Source: Butyrivibrio sp. FCS014
GTDB taxonomy: Bacteria; Bacillota; Clostridia; Lachnospirales; Lachnospiraceae
Assembly (NCBI RefSeq): GCF_000526935.1
Contig: NZ_JAHA01000019.1
Span: 372,001 to 436,000 of the forward strand
Length of the DNA: 64,000 bases
Direction of reading: 5' to 3'
The position numbers were made by a program, and so were the translations under genes. Positions 7,698 to 15,960 of this stretch are shown here, piece by piece. The notes under the pieces are model-generated. The model was not told the origin of the DNA, did not search any database, and saw nothing but the letters and a program-made list of their open reading frames with translations. Position 1 is the first letter of the stretch. Each line of letters opens with the position of its first letter.

Positions 7698-9257
7698 TCA
7701 GACCTTTGTGGTCCATTTTGTACAATCCACAACCTCTGTTGCCAGGTCCTCATAGAAGTCCGGTTCGTGGCATACCATGATAACGGTTCCCTTGTATTCC
7801 TTAAGAGCTCTGTGAAGCTCTGCCTTGGCATCCACATCAAGGTGGTTGGTGGGCTCATCCAGGATGAGAATGTTAGACTCTCTGTTAATAAGCTTACACA
7901 GTCTTACCTTGGCCTGCTCTCCACCCGAAAGGACTCTGCATTTACTTTCTATATGCTTGGTGGTCAGTCCGCACTTGGCAAGGGCTGAGCGCACCTCATA
8001 CTGTGAAAATCCGGGGAACTCGTTCCAGATTTCCTCAAGACAGGTGGTCTCAATATTTGGAGCCATCTCCTGCTCAAAGTATCCTATCTCCACGTTCTCT
8101 CCCCTTGTCACCTTACCTGATATAGCGGGGATCAGTCCCAGAATGCTCTTAAGGAGCGTGGTCTTTCCTATTCCGTTGGCACCTGTAAGAACTATAAAGG
8201 AGTTTCTCTCAACAAACATGGTAATGGGCTTTGACAGTGGCTCGTCGTACCCTATCACCAGATCCTCTATCTCAAAGAGGAATTTGCTGGGAGTGCGGGC
8301 AGTCTTAAAGTCAAACTCGGGCTTTGGCTTCTCCTGGATCTTCTCGATAAGGTCCATATTGTCAAGTTTCTTCTGTCTTGCCATGGCCATGTTCCTGGTT
8401 GCAACTCTTGCCTTGTTCCTGGCAACGAAGTCCTTTAAGTCTGCGATCTCCTGCTGCTGTCTGTTGTAGGCAGCCTCCCTCTGTGCCTTCTTGGCCTCGT
8501 ATACTTCGGTGAAGTGATCGTAGTCACCGACGTATCTGTCAAGGCTGTGGGTCTGACCGTCCATGTGATAAATGATGTTCACCACATTGTTTAGAAATGG
8601 AACATCGTGGGAGATCAGTATAAATGCGTTGTCATAGTCCTGAAGATATCTGGTAAGCCACACAATATGCTCTGCATCCAGGTAGTTTGTAGGCTCGTCC
8701 AGCAAAAGAATGTCCGGCTTCTCCAAAAGGAGTTTGGCAAGTAGGATCTTGGTCCTCTGCCCTCCCGAGAGCTCTGTTACATCGCGGTCAAAGCCCAGCT
8801 CCAAAAATCCAAGAGCTCTTGATACCTCCTCGATCCTGGAATCTATAAGATAGAAGTCATGGTTTGTCAGAAGGTCCTGAATGGTGCCCAGTTCCTCCAT
8901 GTACTTTTCAAGCTGCTCCTCATCCGCCTCTCCCATGGCATCACAGATCTCATTCATTCTGGCCTCCATCTGATAGAGAGGATCAAAAGCAGAAGCCAGA
9001 ACGTCCCTTATGGTCATGCCCTGCTTAAGAACCGCATGCTGGTCAAGGTAGCCAACGTTCACGTTCTTGGCCCATTCAATGTTTCCCGCGTCCGGCATGA
9101 GCTTGCCGGTAATGATATTCATGAAAGTGGACTTTCCTTCTCCGTTGGCTCCCACCAGTCCAATATGCTCGCCCTTTAATAAGCGAAAAGACACATCATC
9201 AAAGATTGCCCTGTCTCCAAAGCCGTGTGTCAGATGTTCTACGTTTAAAATACTCAT
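7698..9257 (-). CDS. ABC-F family ATPase
   Basis: Two tandem ABC ATPase domains and no membrane segment: the ABC-F class, which acts on the ribosome (translation factors or antibiotic-protection proteins). Domain 1 has Walker A GANGEGKST (36-44), LSGGQ and LLLDEPTNYLD; a charged linker follows (about 240-320), with the Lys/Arg-rich stretch expected to reach towards the peptidyl-transferase centre. Domain 2 has GANGIGKTT, LSGGEQAKVRL and ILILDEPTNHLD; its switch reads CHEPD rather than SHDR but keeps the His. 519 residues, normal length. A resistance role is not indicated by context. Start ATG with AAAGG about 10 nt upstream. It is downstream of an IS insertion but has its own extended -10 promoter. 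Confidence 0.93.
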   Translation of the reverse strand: MSILNVEHLTHGFGDRAIFDDVSFRLLKGEHIGLVGANGEGKSTFMNIITGKLMPDAGNIEWAKNVNVGYLDQHAVLKQGMTIRDVLASAFDPLYQMEARMNEICDAMGEADEEQLEKYMEELGTIQDLLTNHDFYLIDSRIEEVSRALGFLELGFDRDVTELSGGQRTKILLAKLLLEKPDILLLDEPTNYLDAEHIVWLTRYLQDYDNAFILISHDVPFLNNVVNIIYHMDGQTHSLDRYVGDYDHFTEVYEAKKAQREAAYNRQQQEIADLKDFVARNKARVATRNMAMARQKKLDNMDLIEKIQEKPKPEFDFKTARTPSKFLFEIEDLVIGYDEPLSKPITMFVERNSFIVLTGANGIGKTTLLKSILGLIPAISGKVTRGENVEIGYFEQEMAPNIETTCLEEIWNEFPGFSQYEVRSALAKCGLTTKHIESKCRVLSGGEQAKVRLCKLINRESNILILDEPTNHLDVDAKAELHRALKEYKGTVIMVCHEPDFYEDLATEVVDCTKWTTKV

Positions 9258-9290
9258 TACAGATTACCTTTCCGTTTTATTAGTACAAAT

Positions 9291-9299
9291 ATAATACCA
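9291..9299 (-). promoter_or_regulatory. Extended -10 promoter of the ABC-F gene
   Basis: TGG-TATTAT on the minus strand, about 35 bp before the start codon. No -35 is recognisable. It lies between the IS and the gene, so the gene remains expressed after the insertion. Confidence 0.5.
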
Positions 9300-9318
9300 T
9301 AACAAAAATAAACAGCGG

Positions 9319-9329
9319 GGCAAAAAGCC
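9319..9329. repeat. Target-site duplication of the IS, left copy
   Basis: GGCAAAAAGCC directly abuts the left IS end and is repeated at 10984-10994. An 11-bp duplication fits the IS4 family. Confidence 0.92.
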
Positions 9330-9372
9330 CAATGTCATTAAGTTAGTATGACAATACAAAAATGGCAACAGA

Positions 9373-9417
9373 CTGAGGATGAAGTATTTTACTCTTCATC
9401 CTCAGTTTCTTCTTTTT
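9373..9417 (+). terminator. Inward-facing terminator at the left IS end
   Basis: CTGAGGATGAAG/CTTCATCCTCAG, 12-bp perfect stem, followed on the plus strand by TTTCTTCTTTTT. It would stop transcription entering the IS from the left; the stem may also end the transposase mRNA on the other strand. Confidence 0.75.
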
Positions 9418-9476
9418 AGGGCATAGCAAATAGACGGATTTTCTCCGCCAAAATAAAATTATGCAGCTTATTGTTT

Positions 9477-10793
9477 TTATGCTACTCTGTATAGGAAACT
9501 ATGATATATCTTGCCAGTTAGTTTTCTTTCCCGATGTCTATCTGGCCTTATAGGAACTAGATTTTTTGATATAATGGTTTCCAAATCAGGTGATGATGCC
9601 TTTCCTCGATAGAACAATCTACACATATGCACTGCAACCGAAAAATTCGCTTTATATGTATGTTTCCTTTGCTTTTTATCAATGACTACGTGCGAGGTAA
9701 TCATTTCAGCAAAGTTATACATTATAAGATGTGCGTAGATTTCTTGTTGGATGCACATCACCTTTTTTGAATGAAAATCCAGCATTCCTGTTGTATATTT
9801 CAGGTCTCTGAAAGATGTTTCTATTCCCCAGCGAACTGCATATAATTCTTTTAGCTTTTCTGGCGGATATGTATCTGGTTCAAGATTAGTGAGTACCGTT
9901 TCATAGCCATTTTCTGAGATCTTAAATCGAACAATCCGGAATCTAAGATTATAACTAAGTGTTGGATCTGCTTTTCTTGATTTTGATGGAAGATAATCAA
10001 ATGTCGAAGTGGCTGCTATAAATTTATAATGATTCCTGTCCTTGTATAACTCTTTGGTTTCTTTGTTTTGTCGGCGTATCAAATTCATGGATATAGGTAC
10101 ATCGTATTCTGGTTTCTTTGGAAGGTCATAACCCTCTTTCATTCCTGTTTTTCCATCTTTTATACGAATAAGAAAATACCATCCTTTTTCTTGAACGTGA
10201 GCCATGTTGTTATAAGATTCATAGCCTCTATCAGCAATTACAATGGCTTTTGGCATATTTGATCTATCTATCATTTCTGCAAAAGCTTTATGTTCGTTGG
10301 CTATTCTATCTTTTTGGATAATAGCATCACTATAGATACAATGCTTAAGATCATACAGCGCATTCAAATGTAGTAAGTTGTATGGTTTTTGGCCATTTGA
10401 GCCAGGATAAAATGAGTCGGTATCTTCTGGGGCGGTAGCTATTTGAATTCTGGAACCATCAACCGCTAATAAATGAATCTCTTCTTTAAATGTACTGGTT
10501 ATTTCATGAGAAAACTCGCGGAATACTTTCAGAAAAGCATTAGGACTGATCTTACAACGTTGTTGCGAAAACGCTGAAGCAGTAGGAACATCAGACGATG
10601 CATTAAAAAAATCTATCAATTCATTAGTCAGGCTTCCACTTTGCATTCCGATTATGCCTGTGATCAATTTCTCCATAGTAAGTTTCCTTTTGCGTGAAAA
10701 ATCCTTTTCTGGATTGACGCAATACAATTTAGAGTTTTTCACTACTCTACGAATATTTGACATCAAAAGATTTTTTAGTTGTTTGGGTTTCAT
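9477..10793 (-). CDS. IS4-family transposase (DDE type)
   Basis: About 438 residues, intact. Catalytic residues are visible: first Asp in AVDGSRIQ, second Asp in IADRGYES, and Glu in YAVRWGIETSFRDLK, which exactly matches the IS4 signature Y-(2)-R-(3)-E-(6)-K. The ATG at 10793 lies 6 nt after a strong SD AAGGAGG (10799-10805); a GTG at 10799 lies inside the SD and is rejected. The SD overlaps the 3' arm region of a CTTGAAAT/ATTTCAAG hairpin, and a 15-bp hairpin lies further upstream, so long read-through transcripts should be poorly translated. It acts on its own TIRs. Confidence 0.95.
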   Translation of the reverse strand: MKPKQLKNLLMSNIRRVVKNSKLYCVNPEKDFSRKRKLTMEKLITGIIGMQSGSLTNELIDFFNASSDVPTASAFSQQRCKISPNAFLKVFREFSHEITSTFKEEIHLLAVDGSRIQIATAPEDTDSFYPGSNGQKPYNLLHLNALYDLKHCIYSDAIIQKDRIANEHKAFAEMIDRSNMPKAIVIADRGYESYNNMAHVQEKGWYFLIRIKDGKTGMKEGYDLPKKPEYDVPISMNLIRRQNKETKELYKDRNHYKFIAATSTFDYLPSKSRKADPTLSYNLRFRIVRFKISENGYETVLTNLEPDTYPPEKLKELYAVRWGIETSFRDLKYTTGMLDFHSKKVMCIQQEIYAHLIMYNFAEMITSHVVIDKKQRKHTYKANFSVAVHMCRLFYRGKASSPDLETIISKNLVPIRPDRHRERKLTGKIYHSFLYRVA

Positions 10794-10802
10794 GTGCACC
10801 TC

Positions 10803-10835
10803 CTTGAAATCGAGAATTATGCTTACAATTTCAAG
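10803..10835 (-). promoter_or_regulatory. Hairpin next to the transposase ribosome site
   Basis: CTTGAAAT (10803-10810) and ATTTCAAG (10828-10835) are 8-bp complementary. On the mRNA the downstream arm runs straight into GGAGG, so folding would mask the SD. Confidence 0.6.
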
Positions 10836-10880
10836 GGCCGCTTTCGCTACCTCTAAATAAAATCAGTAGCGAAAGCGGCC
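10836..10880. promoter_or_regulatory. 15-bp perfect hairpin in the IS leader
   Basis: GGCCGCTTTCGCTAC and GTAGCGAAAGCGGCC flank a 15-nt AT-rich loop. A weak extended -10 (TGA-TTTTAT, 10857-10865) sits in the loop, so a native transcript could lack one arm while read-through RNA has both. This is inference by analogy with IS10. Confidence 0.5.
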
Positions 10881-10913
10881 GCACTTTTTAGCTTTTATGT
10901 CAACATTTTTTCA

Positions 10914-10952
10914 GAAAAAAAAGACCCCTACATCATTTCTGATGTAGAGATC
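10914..10952 (-). terminator. Inward-facing terminator at the right IS end
   Basis: 13-bp stem (two G-U pairs) with GAAA loop at 10923-10952, followed on the minus strand by eight T residues. It lies between the IS end and the transposase gene, so it blocks read-through from the MFS gene into the transposase. Confidence 0.85.
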
Positions 10953-10983
10953 TTTATAGTGTCACCTTAACTTAATGACATTG

Positions 10984-10994
10984 GGCAAAAAGCC
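10984..10994. repeat. Target-site duplication of the IS, right copy
   Basis: GGCAAAAAGCC, identical to 9319-9329. With 10995-11000 it forms the remaining half of the interrupted MFS terminator. Confidence 0.92.
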
Positions 10995-11022
10995 TCGCTG
11001 TCTAAAATAACATAATATCTGC

Positions 11023-12336
11023 TTAATCATCAACATCAAAGTGCTCGATGATATTTTTCTTAGCCTCCGGCTTGGAGTCACCGTGCTTAACCATCAGCAT
11101 TGTAAAGAATGCCAGTGTTGAGAACACAAAGGCATAAGGGAACAACGTCCTGTAGGAAACGTGCTCTAAAAGGAATCCCGAAAGAATCGGTGTAAACACC
11201 TGTGCCGCCATGGAGAAGGTGTAGTAGGTTCCGGTGTACTTGCCGATGTCGCCGGCTTTGCTCATCTCAACAACCATGGGATAAGAGTTTACGTTGATGG
11301 CAGCCCAGCCTATACCGATGATTGCAAAAAAGACATTCATAAGAGGCGTGTAGCTTGTCAGGAAAGAAGCCACAAGATAAACACAGCTCATCATTACAAC
11401 TCCCGCAAGTATCACCTTCTTACGTCCGATCTTACTGGAAATTGCGCCGATGGGAATGTAGCTTAGTACCGCTGCCACCGTGGCCACCATGAGGATCCCG
11501 GCGTAGCTTCCGTCGGTCTTGCCCCACACTTCGCCCACGTATCTGGTAAAGGCTGTGGTCACAGCATTGTATGCCATGAACCAGAAGGAAACTGATGCAA
11601 GCAGGAACGCAAGGCTCTTAAATACTTCCGGAGGAAGCTTTGTTCCCTTGCTTCTCCTGATGGCCTCAACCTCTTCGGAGTACTTCTCACCATAGGATGC
11701 CAGTCCGCCTTCAGCTTCTATCTGCTTCTTGATGTCCTTCTCTTTGATGGTAAGATTAAGGATCAAAATGGCAATAATAAGAAGAAGCACTATACTCATC
11801 ATCAGCGGTATATAGTTGGTCTTTGAAGGATCGTCCGCACCTTTTAGAAGTACCATGGTCATCACAAGGGTGAATACGCCGCCCAGGGCTCCCATAAGGT
11901 TTATCACAGCATTTCCTGCACTTCTTAAAGGTGCCGGTGTAAGGTCAGGCATCAGCGAAACCGCAGGTGATCTGTATATTCCCATGGAAATAAGAAGAAG
12001 CAGAAGAACCGCAACAAAGAATACAAGGCTTCCGCTGGGCCTTGCCACAGTTATAAGGATCACAAAGAAAATTACCGCAAAGGCAGTTCCCACGGTGATG
12101 AAGGGCATTCTTTTGCCCATTTTGGTATCCGTCCTGTCGGAGATGGCTCCGAACAGCGGAAGAAGAAACAGCGCCAGCACGTTATCCAGCGCCATAATGA
12201 CGCCTGTGGCAGTCTCCCCAAGTCCAAAGGAATACTTCAGTATCTTCGGAATCTCGTTGTCATAGAACTGCCAGAAGGCACAGATTGATAAAAATGCCAG
12301 GCCGATAAGAATAGTACGCTTATAGTTCAATTTCAT
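11023..12336 (-). CDS. MFS transporter (SLC45/GPH-like, probable sugar transporter)
   Basis: 437 residues with about 12 membrane helices. The loop after helix 2 reads AISDRTDTKMGKRMPFI, the D-R-x5-G-x-R-x-P signature shared by SLC45-type and GPH-type carriers, which move glycosides, sucrose or maltose by cation symport. The second half repeats it weakly as GAISSKIGRKK. The C-terminus is charged and cytosolic. The start ATG has GGGG at a plausible distance. It lies 63 bp after a ParB/HAD gene with a terminator between them, so it is probably separately transcribed. Its own terminator has been split by the IS at 9330-10983. No sugar-use genes adjoin it, so the substrate is unknown. Confidence 0.85.
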   Translation of the reverse strand: MKLNYKRTILIGLAFLSICAFWQFYDNEIPKILKYSFGLGETATGVIMALDNVLALFLLPLFGAISDRTDTKMGKRMPFITVGTAFAVIFFVILITVARPSGSLVFFVAVLLLLLISMGIYRSPAVSLMPDLTPAPLRSAGNAVINLMGALGGVFTLVMTMVLLKGADDPSKTNYIPLMMSIVLLLIIAILILNLTIKEKDIKKQIEAEGGLASYGEKYSEEVEAIRRSKGTKLPPEVFKSLAFLLASVSFWFMAYNAVTTAFTRYVGEVWGKTDGSYAGILMVATVAAVLSYIPIGAISSKIGRKKVILAGVVMMSCVYLVASFLTSYTPLMNVFFAIIGIGWAAINVNSYPMVVEMSKAGDIGKYTGTYYTFSMAAQVFTPILSGFLLEHVSYRTLFPYAFVFSTLAFFTMLMVKHGDSKPEAKKNIIEHFDVDD

Positions 12337-12373
12337 GTCCCCAATACCCCTTTTTTCATACTTTCTTACTACT

Positions 12374-12403
12374 AGCTTATTTAAAAAAAGAGGATGTTGT
12401 CAA
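12374..12403 (-). promoter_or_regulatory. Possible MFS promoter overlapping the upstream terminator
   Basis: TTGACA at 12398-12403 (inside the terminator loop and over the stop codon of the preceding gene), 18 bp, TAAGCT at 12374-12379. The -35 is perfect but the -10 is poor. Confidence 0.3.
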
Positions 12404-12412
12404 GCATCCTCT
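12382..12412 (-). terminator. Terminator beginning inside the end of the ParB/HAD gene
   Basis: GAGGATG/CATCCTC stem with seven T residues after it on the minus strand. The 5' arm is the coding sequence for the last residues (E-D-A, stop). Confidence 0.85.
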
Positions 12413-13263
12413 TTCATCTGTTGAAGAATATTTATTACTCCCTGAGACCAGTTTCCTTTTTCCTTGTTGATCTCGTGTTCAACAAACTCCTTGGTCTCAT
12501 TGTTGATGAGAAGAACCATGTCATCATCAACGTTCAGAGTGTATTTGTATTTGCCTGCGATCATCTTATCGATGTTCTTCTGGGCACTCTCGCTTCTGTT
12601 ATTCTTTTTCTCAGTACCTGTAACTATTCCGGTGACATTTACATGATATCGCTTCATGTAATTTCTGATGTAATCTATGGAATAGAACTTTGAAGAATAC
12701 ACCCAGATGTCATAGCCGTTATTGGAAAGATAATGGAAAAGAGCCGGTATCCCAAGCCTTATCCTCTCTTTAAAGAAATATCCGAAAGGAAAACCGGGCT
12801 TTGCTTCACTTGGCTCGTCATCGCTCTTGCAGAAAACAACTTCATCAAGATCAATGGTAACTCTCTTGTCGTTTGTAGCAGTCTCGATCATCTTTATGAT
12901 GTCGTCTTCATGAGCCATGTTGACGATCTCAATGGGAACTCTCTTATATCCAAGTCTGTAAAAGGCAGCCCATCTGTGATGGCCGTTGATGATAAGATAT
13001 CCGTCGGGATGCATTTTCTCAACGATAATAGGCTCAAACCTAACATCCGGATGCTCCCTGAGCTTGGTCTCATACTCAGAGACAATCCTGTAGCTTGGTC
13101 CCACTTCCGGCTTTGAAAACTCGTCGTCGGGATTGGGATGAAGCTTCATGATATTTGCAGATGCAAACAAAATCCTGTGCAGTGTTCCGCACTTAACCGG
13201 AAAAGCCAGGCCTTTGTACTTCTCAATCTCATTTACAAGATGAACTTCAAATCTCTCCCTCAT
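12400..13263 (-). CDS. ParB/sulfiredoxin-like domain fused to a HAD-like domain
   Basis: 287 residues; function not known. Residues about 35-115 resemble the ParB N-terminal/Srx fold: a loop ending INGHHRWAAFYRLG (92-105), like the G-x-R-R/H-R-W nucleotide-binding motif of ParB-type CTPases and kinases, preceded by PIIV. Residues about 134-255 look like a HAD phosphatase: TIDLDEVV (D138, D140) as motif I, VYSS (190-191) as motif II, a Lys in KNIDKM, and NVDDD (246-248) as motif IV. The catalytic positions appear intact in both. Strong SD TGGAGG before ATG. Alone in its transcript, between purC and an MFS gene. A nucleotide- or phosphate-handling enzyme is the best guess; it lacks the helix-turn-helix expected of a partition protein. 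Confidence 0.65.
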   Translation of the reverse strand: MRERFEVHLVNEIEKYKGLAFPVKCGTLHRILFASANIMKLHPNPDDEFSKPEVGPSYRIVSEYETKLREHPDVRFEPIIVEKMHPDGYLIINGHHRWAAFYRLGYKRVPIEIVNMAHEDDIIKMIETATNDKRVTIDLDEVVFCKSDDEPSEAKPGFPFGYFFKERIRLGIPALFHYLSNNGYDIWVYSSKFYSIDYIRNYMKRYHVNVTGIVTGTEKKNNRSESAQKNIDKMIAGKYKYTLNVDDDMVLLINNETKEFVEHEINKEKGNWSQGVINILQQMKEDA

Positions 13264-13282
13264 GATATTCCTCCAAAGTAAT

Positions 13283-13296
13283 CAGATATCTGATCC
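13283..13296. promoter_or_regulatory. 14-bp palindrome upstream of the ParB/HAD gene
   Basis: ATCAGATATCTGAT is a perfect palindrome about 20 bp before the start codon, in the 61-bp gap to purC. It may be an operator. Confidence 0.35.
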
Positions 13297-13324
13297 TACT
13301 ATAGATTCTATCACAATAACCGCC

Positions 13325-14200
13325 TTATGCCTCAAGTTCTTTTCCCGTAAGGAGTCTGTAGGCCTCGAGGTACTTGTCGATGGTCTTGTCGATAACCTCC
13401 TGGGGAAGGTTGTAATCACAGTCAGGGTTTGCCTTAAGGTAGTTCCTTACAAACTGCTTGTCGAAGGAAGGCTGGTCATGTCCTGCCTCATATCCTTCCA
13501 CAGGCCAGAAACGTGAGCTGTCGGGAGTGAGCATCTCATCTCCGATAACAACCTCTCCGTTCTCATCAAGACCGAACTCAAACTTGGTATCGGCAATGAT
13601 GATGCCCTTTGTAAGAGCGTAGTCTGCGCACTTCTTGTAAAGAGCTATCGTATAGTCCCTGATCTTGGTGGCATACTCAAGGCCGTGTCCGGGGAAATCT
13701 CTCTCAAGAACTTCCACGCTTCTGTCAAAATCGATGTTCTCATCATGGTCACCGATCTCAGCCTTGGTGCTGGGTGTGTAGATGGGCTCAGGGATCTTGT
13801 CGCACTCCTTAAGTCCCTCAGGAAGCTTGATCCCGCATACGGTACCGTTCTCCTTGTAGCTCTTCCAGCCGGATCCTGTGATGTAACCGCGAACGATACA
13901 CTCGATGGGAAGCATGATGAGCTTTCTGCAGAGCATACTGTTTCCCGTAAACTCAGGCCTTCTGAAATACTCGGGCATGTCAGCGGTATCTGTGCTGATC
14001 ATGTGGTTCTTTACAACGTCCTTTGTAAAATCAAACCAGAATCTGGACATCTGTGTAAGAACTGTTCCCTTCTTTGAAACCTTGTTCTTAAGGATAACGT
14101 CAAAGGCAGATATCCTGTCGGTGGCAACCATGATAAGATTCTCACCGGTGTCGTAGATTTCTCGAACTTTTCCCTCTTTTACGGGTCTGTACTCCTGCAT
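13325..14200 (-). CDS. purC: Phosphoribosylaminoimidazole-succinocarboxamide synthase
   Basis: Joins CAIR and aspartate with ATP to make SAICAR in purine biosynthesis. 291 residues, matching the longer (about 290-300) class. Motifs: GKVREIYD at 10-17 (nucleotide binding), DRISAFDV, the SAICAR-synthase signatures [15 protein letters not shown] and IADTKFEFG, and TPDSSRFWP in the C-terminal part. A very strong SD AGGAGGAG precedes the ATG. It stands alone rather than in a pur operon. No purine riboswitch or PurR-like box could be identified in the 72-bp upstream gap. Confidence 0.97.
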   Translation of the reverse strand: MQEYRPVKEGKVREIYDTGENLIMVATDRISAFDVILKNKVSKKGTVLTQMSRFWFDFTKDVVKNHMISTDTADMPEYFRRPEFTGNSMLCRKLIMLPIECIVRGYITGSGWKSYKENGTVCGIKLPEGLKECDKIPEPIYTPSTKAEIGDHDENIDFDRSVEVLERDFPGHGLEYATKIRDYTIALYKKCADYALTKGIIIADTKFEFGLDENGEVVIGDEMLTPDSSRFWPVEGYEAGHDQPSFDKQFVRNYLKANPDCDYNLPQEVIDKTIDKYLEAYRLLTGKELEA

Positions 14201-14272
14201 TGCAGCTCCTCCTAGTTTTTAAAAAATATTATGAAACATTACCTGTAACTAATATATGGAAGCAGGAGGACA

Positions 14273-15913
14273 TCAATCGTCCTCTTCCTCCTCGGCAACA
14301 GTATTGTATACTGTACGCTTTCTGGCCATTTCATCATTTTCAAGGTACTCGTCATAGGTGGATCTCTTATCCACAAGTGTTCCGTCAGGAAGGATCTCCA
14401 TGATCCTGTTGGCTGTAGTCTGCACAACCTGGTGGTCACGACAGGCGAAAAGCTCAACTCCGGGGAACTTGATCATTCCGTCGTTGAGAGCGGAAATTGA
14501 TTCCATATCAAGGTGGTTGGTGGGCTCATCGAAGATAAGGCAGTTAGCTCCGCTGATCATCATCTTGGAAAGCAGGCACCTTACCTTCTCTCCTCCGGAA
14601 AGGACCTTAACCTTCTTGATTCCATCCTCACCGGCAAAGAGCATACGTCCAAGGAAGCCTCTTACATAGGTAGCATCCTTGATTGTTGAATAGCCGGTAA
14701 GCCACTCGGTAATGTTGTAGTCGTTGTCAAACTCCTTGGTGTTATCCTTGGGGAAGTAAGCCTGGGAAGTGGTAACGCCCCACTTGTAGGTTCCCTCATC
14801 AGGCTCCATCTCTCCGATAAGGATCTGGAAAAGAGTTGTCTTTGCAAGCTCATTGCCGCCAACAAAGGCGATCTTGTCATCATGCTGAACAACAAATGAA
14901 ATATTATCAAGAACCTTCTCTCCGTTTATGGTCTTGGAGATGCCGTCAACAGTAAGTACTTCATTACCGATCTCACGGTCAGGTCTGAAATCAATGTAAG
15001 GATATTTTCTGCTGGAGGGCTTGATGGTATCAAGCTCGATCTTCTCCAGGGCTCTCTTTCTTGAAGTAGCCTGCTTGGACTTACTTGCATTGGCAGAGAA
15101 GCGGGCGATGAATTCCTTCAGCTCCTTGATCTGCTCTTCCTTCTTCTTGTTGGCTTCCTTCATCTGACGGATCATCAGCTGGGAAGACTCATACCAGAAG
15201 TCATAGTTACCGGCATAGAGCTGGATCTTGCCGTAATCAATATCGGCAATGTATGTACATACCTTATTAAGGAAGTATCTGTCGTGGGATACTACAATAA
15301 CGATATTCTCATAATTGATAAGGAACTCTTCAAGCCATGCAATAGCATCAAGGTCCAGGTGGTTGGTAGGCTCATCGAGAAGCAGTATATCGGGATTTCC
15401 GAAAAGTGCTCTCGCAAGGAGAACCTTAACCTTCTGATTACCGTCAAGCTCCTTCATAAGCTTGTAGTGGTTCTCTGTCTCAATACCAAGTCCGTTAAGA
15501 AGGCTCTCGGCATCTGACTCAGCTTCCCATCCGTTCATCTCGGCAAACTCAGCTTCAAGTTCGCTGGCTCTTATTCCGTCCTCGTCAGAGAAATCCTCTT
15601 TGGCATAGATCGCATCCTTCTCCTTCATTACCTCAAGGAGACGGGGATTTCCACCCATAACGGTATCAAGAACCACGTTCTCATCATATTTGAAGTGATC
15701 CTGCTCCAGGAATGAGAGACGCTCGCCGGGAGTGATGGCGATATCACCGTTGGTGGTCTCGATCTGCCCTGAAAGGATCTTAAGGAAGGTTGACTTACCG
15801 GCACCGTTTGCTCCGATGATTCCGTAGCAGTTACCCTCCGTGAATTTGATGTTTACATCCTCAAAAAGAGCCTTTTTTCCGACTCTAAGTGTTACATTAT
15901 TTGCACTGATCAT
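14273..15913 (-). CDS. ABC-F family ATPase, YbiT type, with altered second ATP site
   Basis: Closest by motif pattern to E. coli YbiT: MISANNVTLRVG, then FSANASKSKQATSRKRALEKIEL in the linker, a YbiT hallmark. Domain 1 has Walker A GANGAGKST (34-42), LLLDEPTNHLD and VSHDR, but its signature is LDGNQ rather than LSGGQ. Domain 2 has Walker A GGNELAKTT (the Gly before Lys is Ala), an intact LSGGEKVR and FDEPTNHLD, but the switch reads CRDHQ where SHDRE is normal, so the catalytic His position is Arg. The C-terminus is acidic (EEEEDD). Some changes may be normal for Firmicute YbiT homologues. Likely acts on translation; one ATP site is predicted to be slow or inactive. Confidence 0.9.
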   Translation of the reverse strand: MISANNVTLRVGKKALFEDVNIKFTEGNCYGIIGANGAGKSTFLKILSGQIETTNGDIAITPGERLSFLEQDHFKYDENVVLDTVMGGNPRLLEVMKEKDAIYAKEDFSDEDGIRASELEAEFAEMNGWEAESDAESLLNGLGIETENHYKLMKELDGNQKVKVLLARALFGNPDILLLDEPTNHLDLDAIAWLEEFLINYENIVIVVSHDRYFLNKVCTYIADIDYGKIQLYAGNYDFWYESSQLMIRQMKEANKKKEEQIKELKEFIARFSANASKSKQATSRKRALEKIELDTIKPSSRKYPYIDFRPDREIGNEVLTVDGISKTINGEKVLDNISFVVQHDDKIAFVGGNELAKTTLFQILIGEMEPDEGTYKWGVTTSQAYFPKDNTKEFDNDYNITEWLTGYSTIKDATYVRGFLGRMLFAGEDGIKKVKVLSGGEKVRCLLSKMMISGANCLIFDEPTNHLDMESISALNDGMIKFPGVELFACRDHQVVQTTANRIMEILPDGTLVDKRSTYDEYLENDEMARKRTVYNTVAEEEEDD

Positions 15914-15960
15914 TAAATAAAACCTCTTATATACTTAAACTTCCATTTTGCAACAGTGGT

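Larger units (their letters stand above)
9330..10983 (-). mobile_element. Complete IS4-family insertion sequence, 1654 bp
   Basis: Both ends begin CAATGTCATTAAGTTA (16 bp identical inverted repeats, with weaker similarity for another 8 bp), flanked by 11-bp direct repeats. One intact transposase gene fills most of it. Joining the flanks across one copy of the duplication restores a hairpin with the half-stems CAGCGGGGC and GCCTCGCTG, i.e. the IS sits in the loop and inner stem of the MFS gene's terminator. Subterminal hairpins at 9373-9405 and 10923-10952 each have a T-tract on the inward side. The intact reading frame, TIRs and TSD suggest a recent insertion. Confidence 0.95.
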
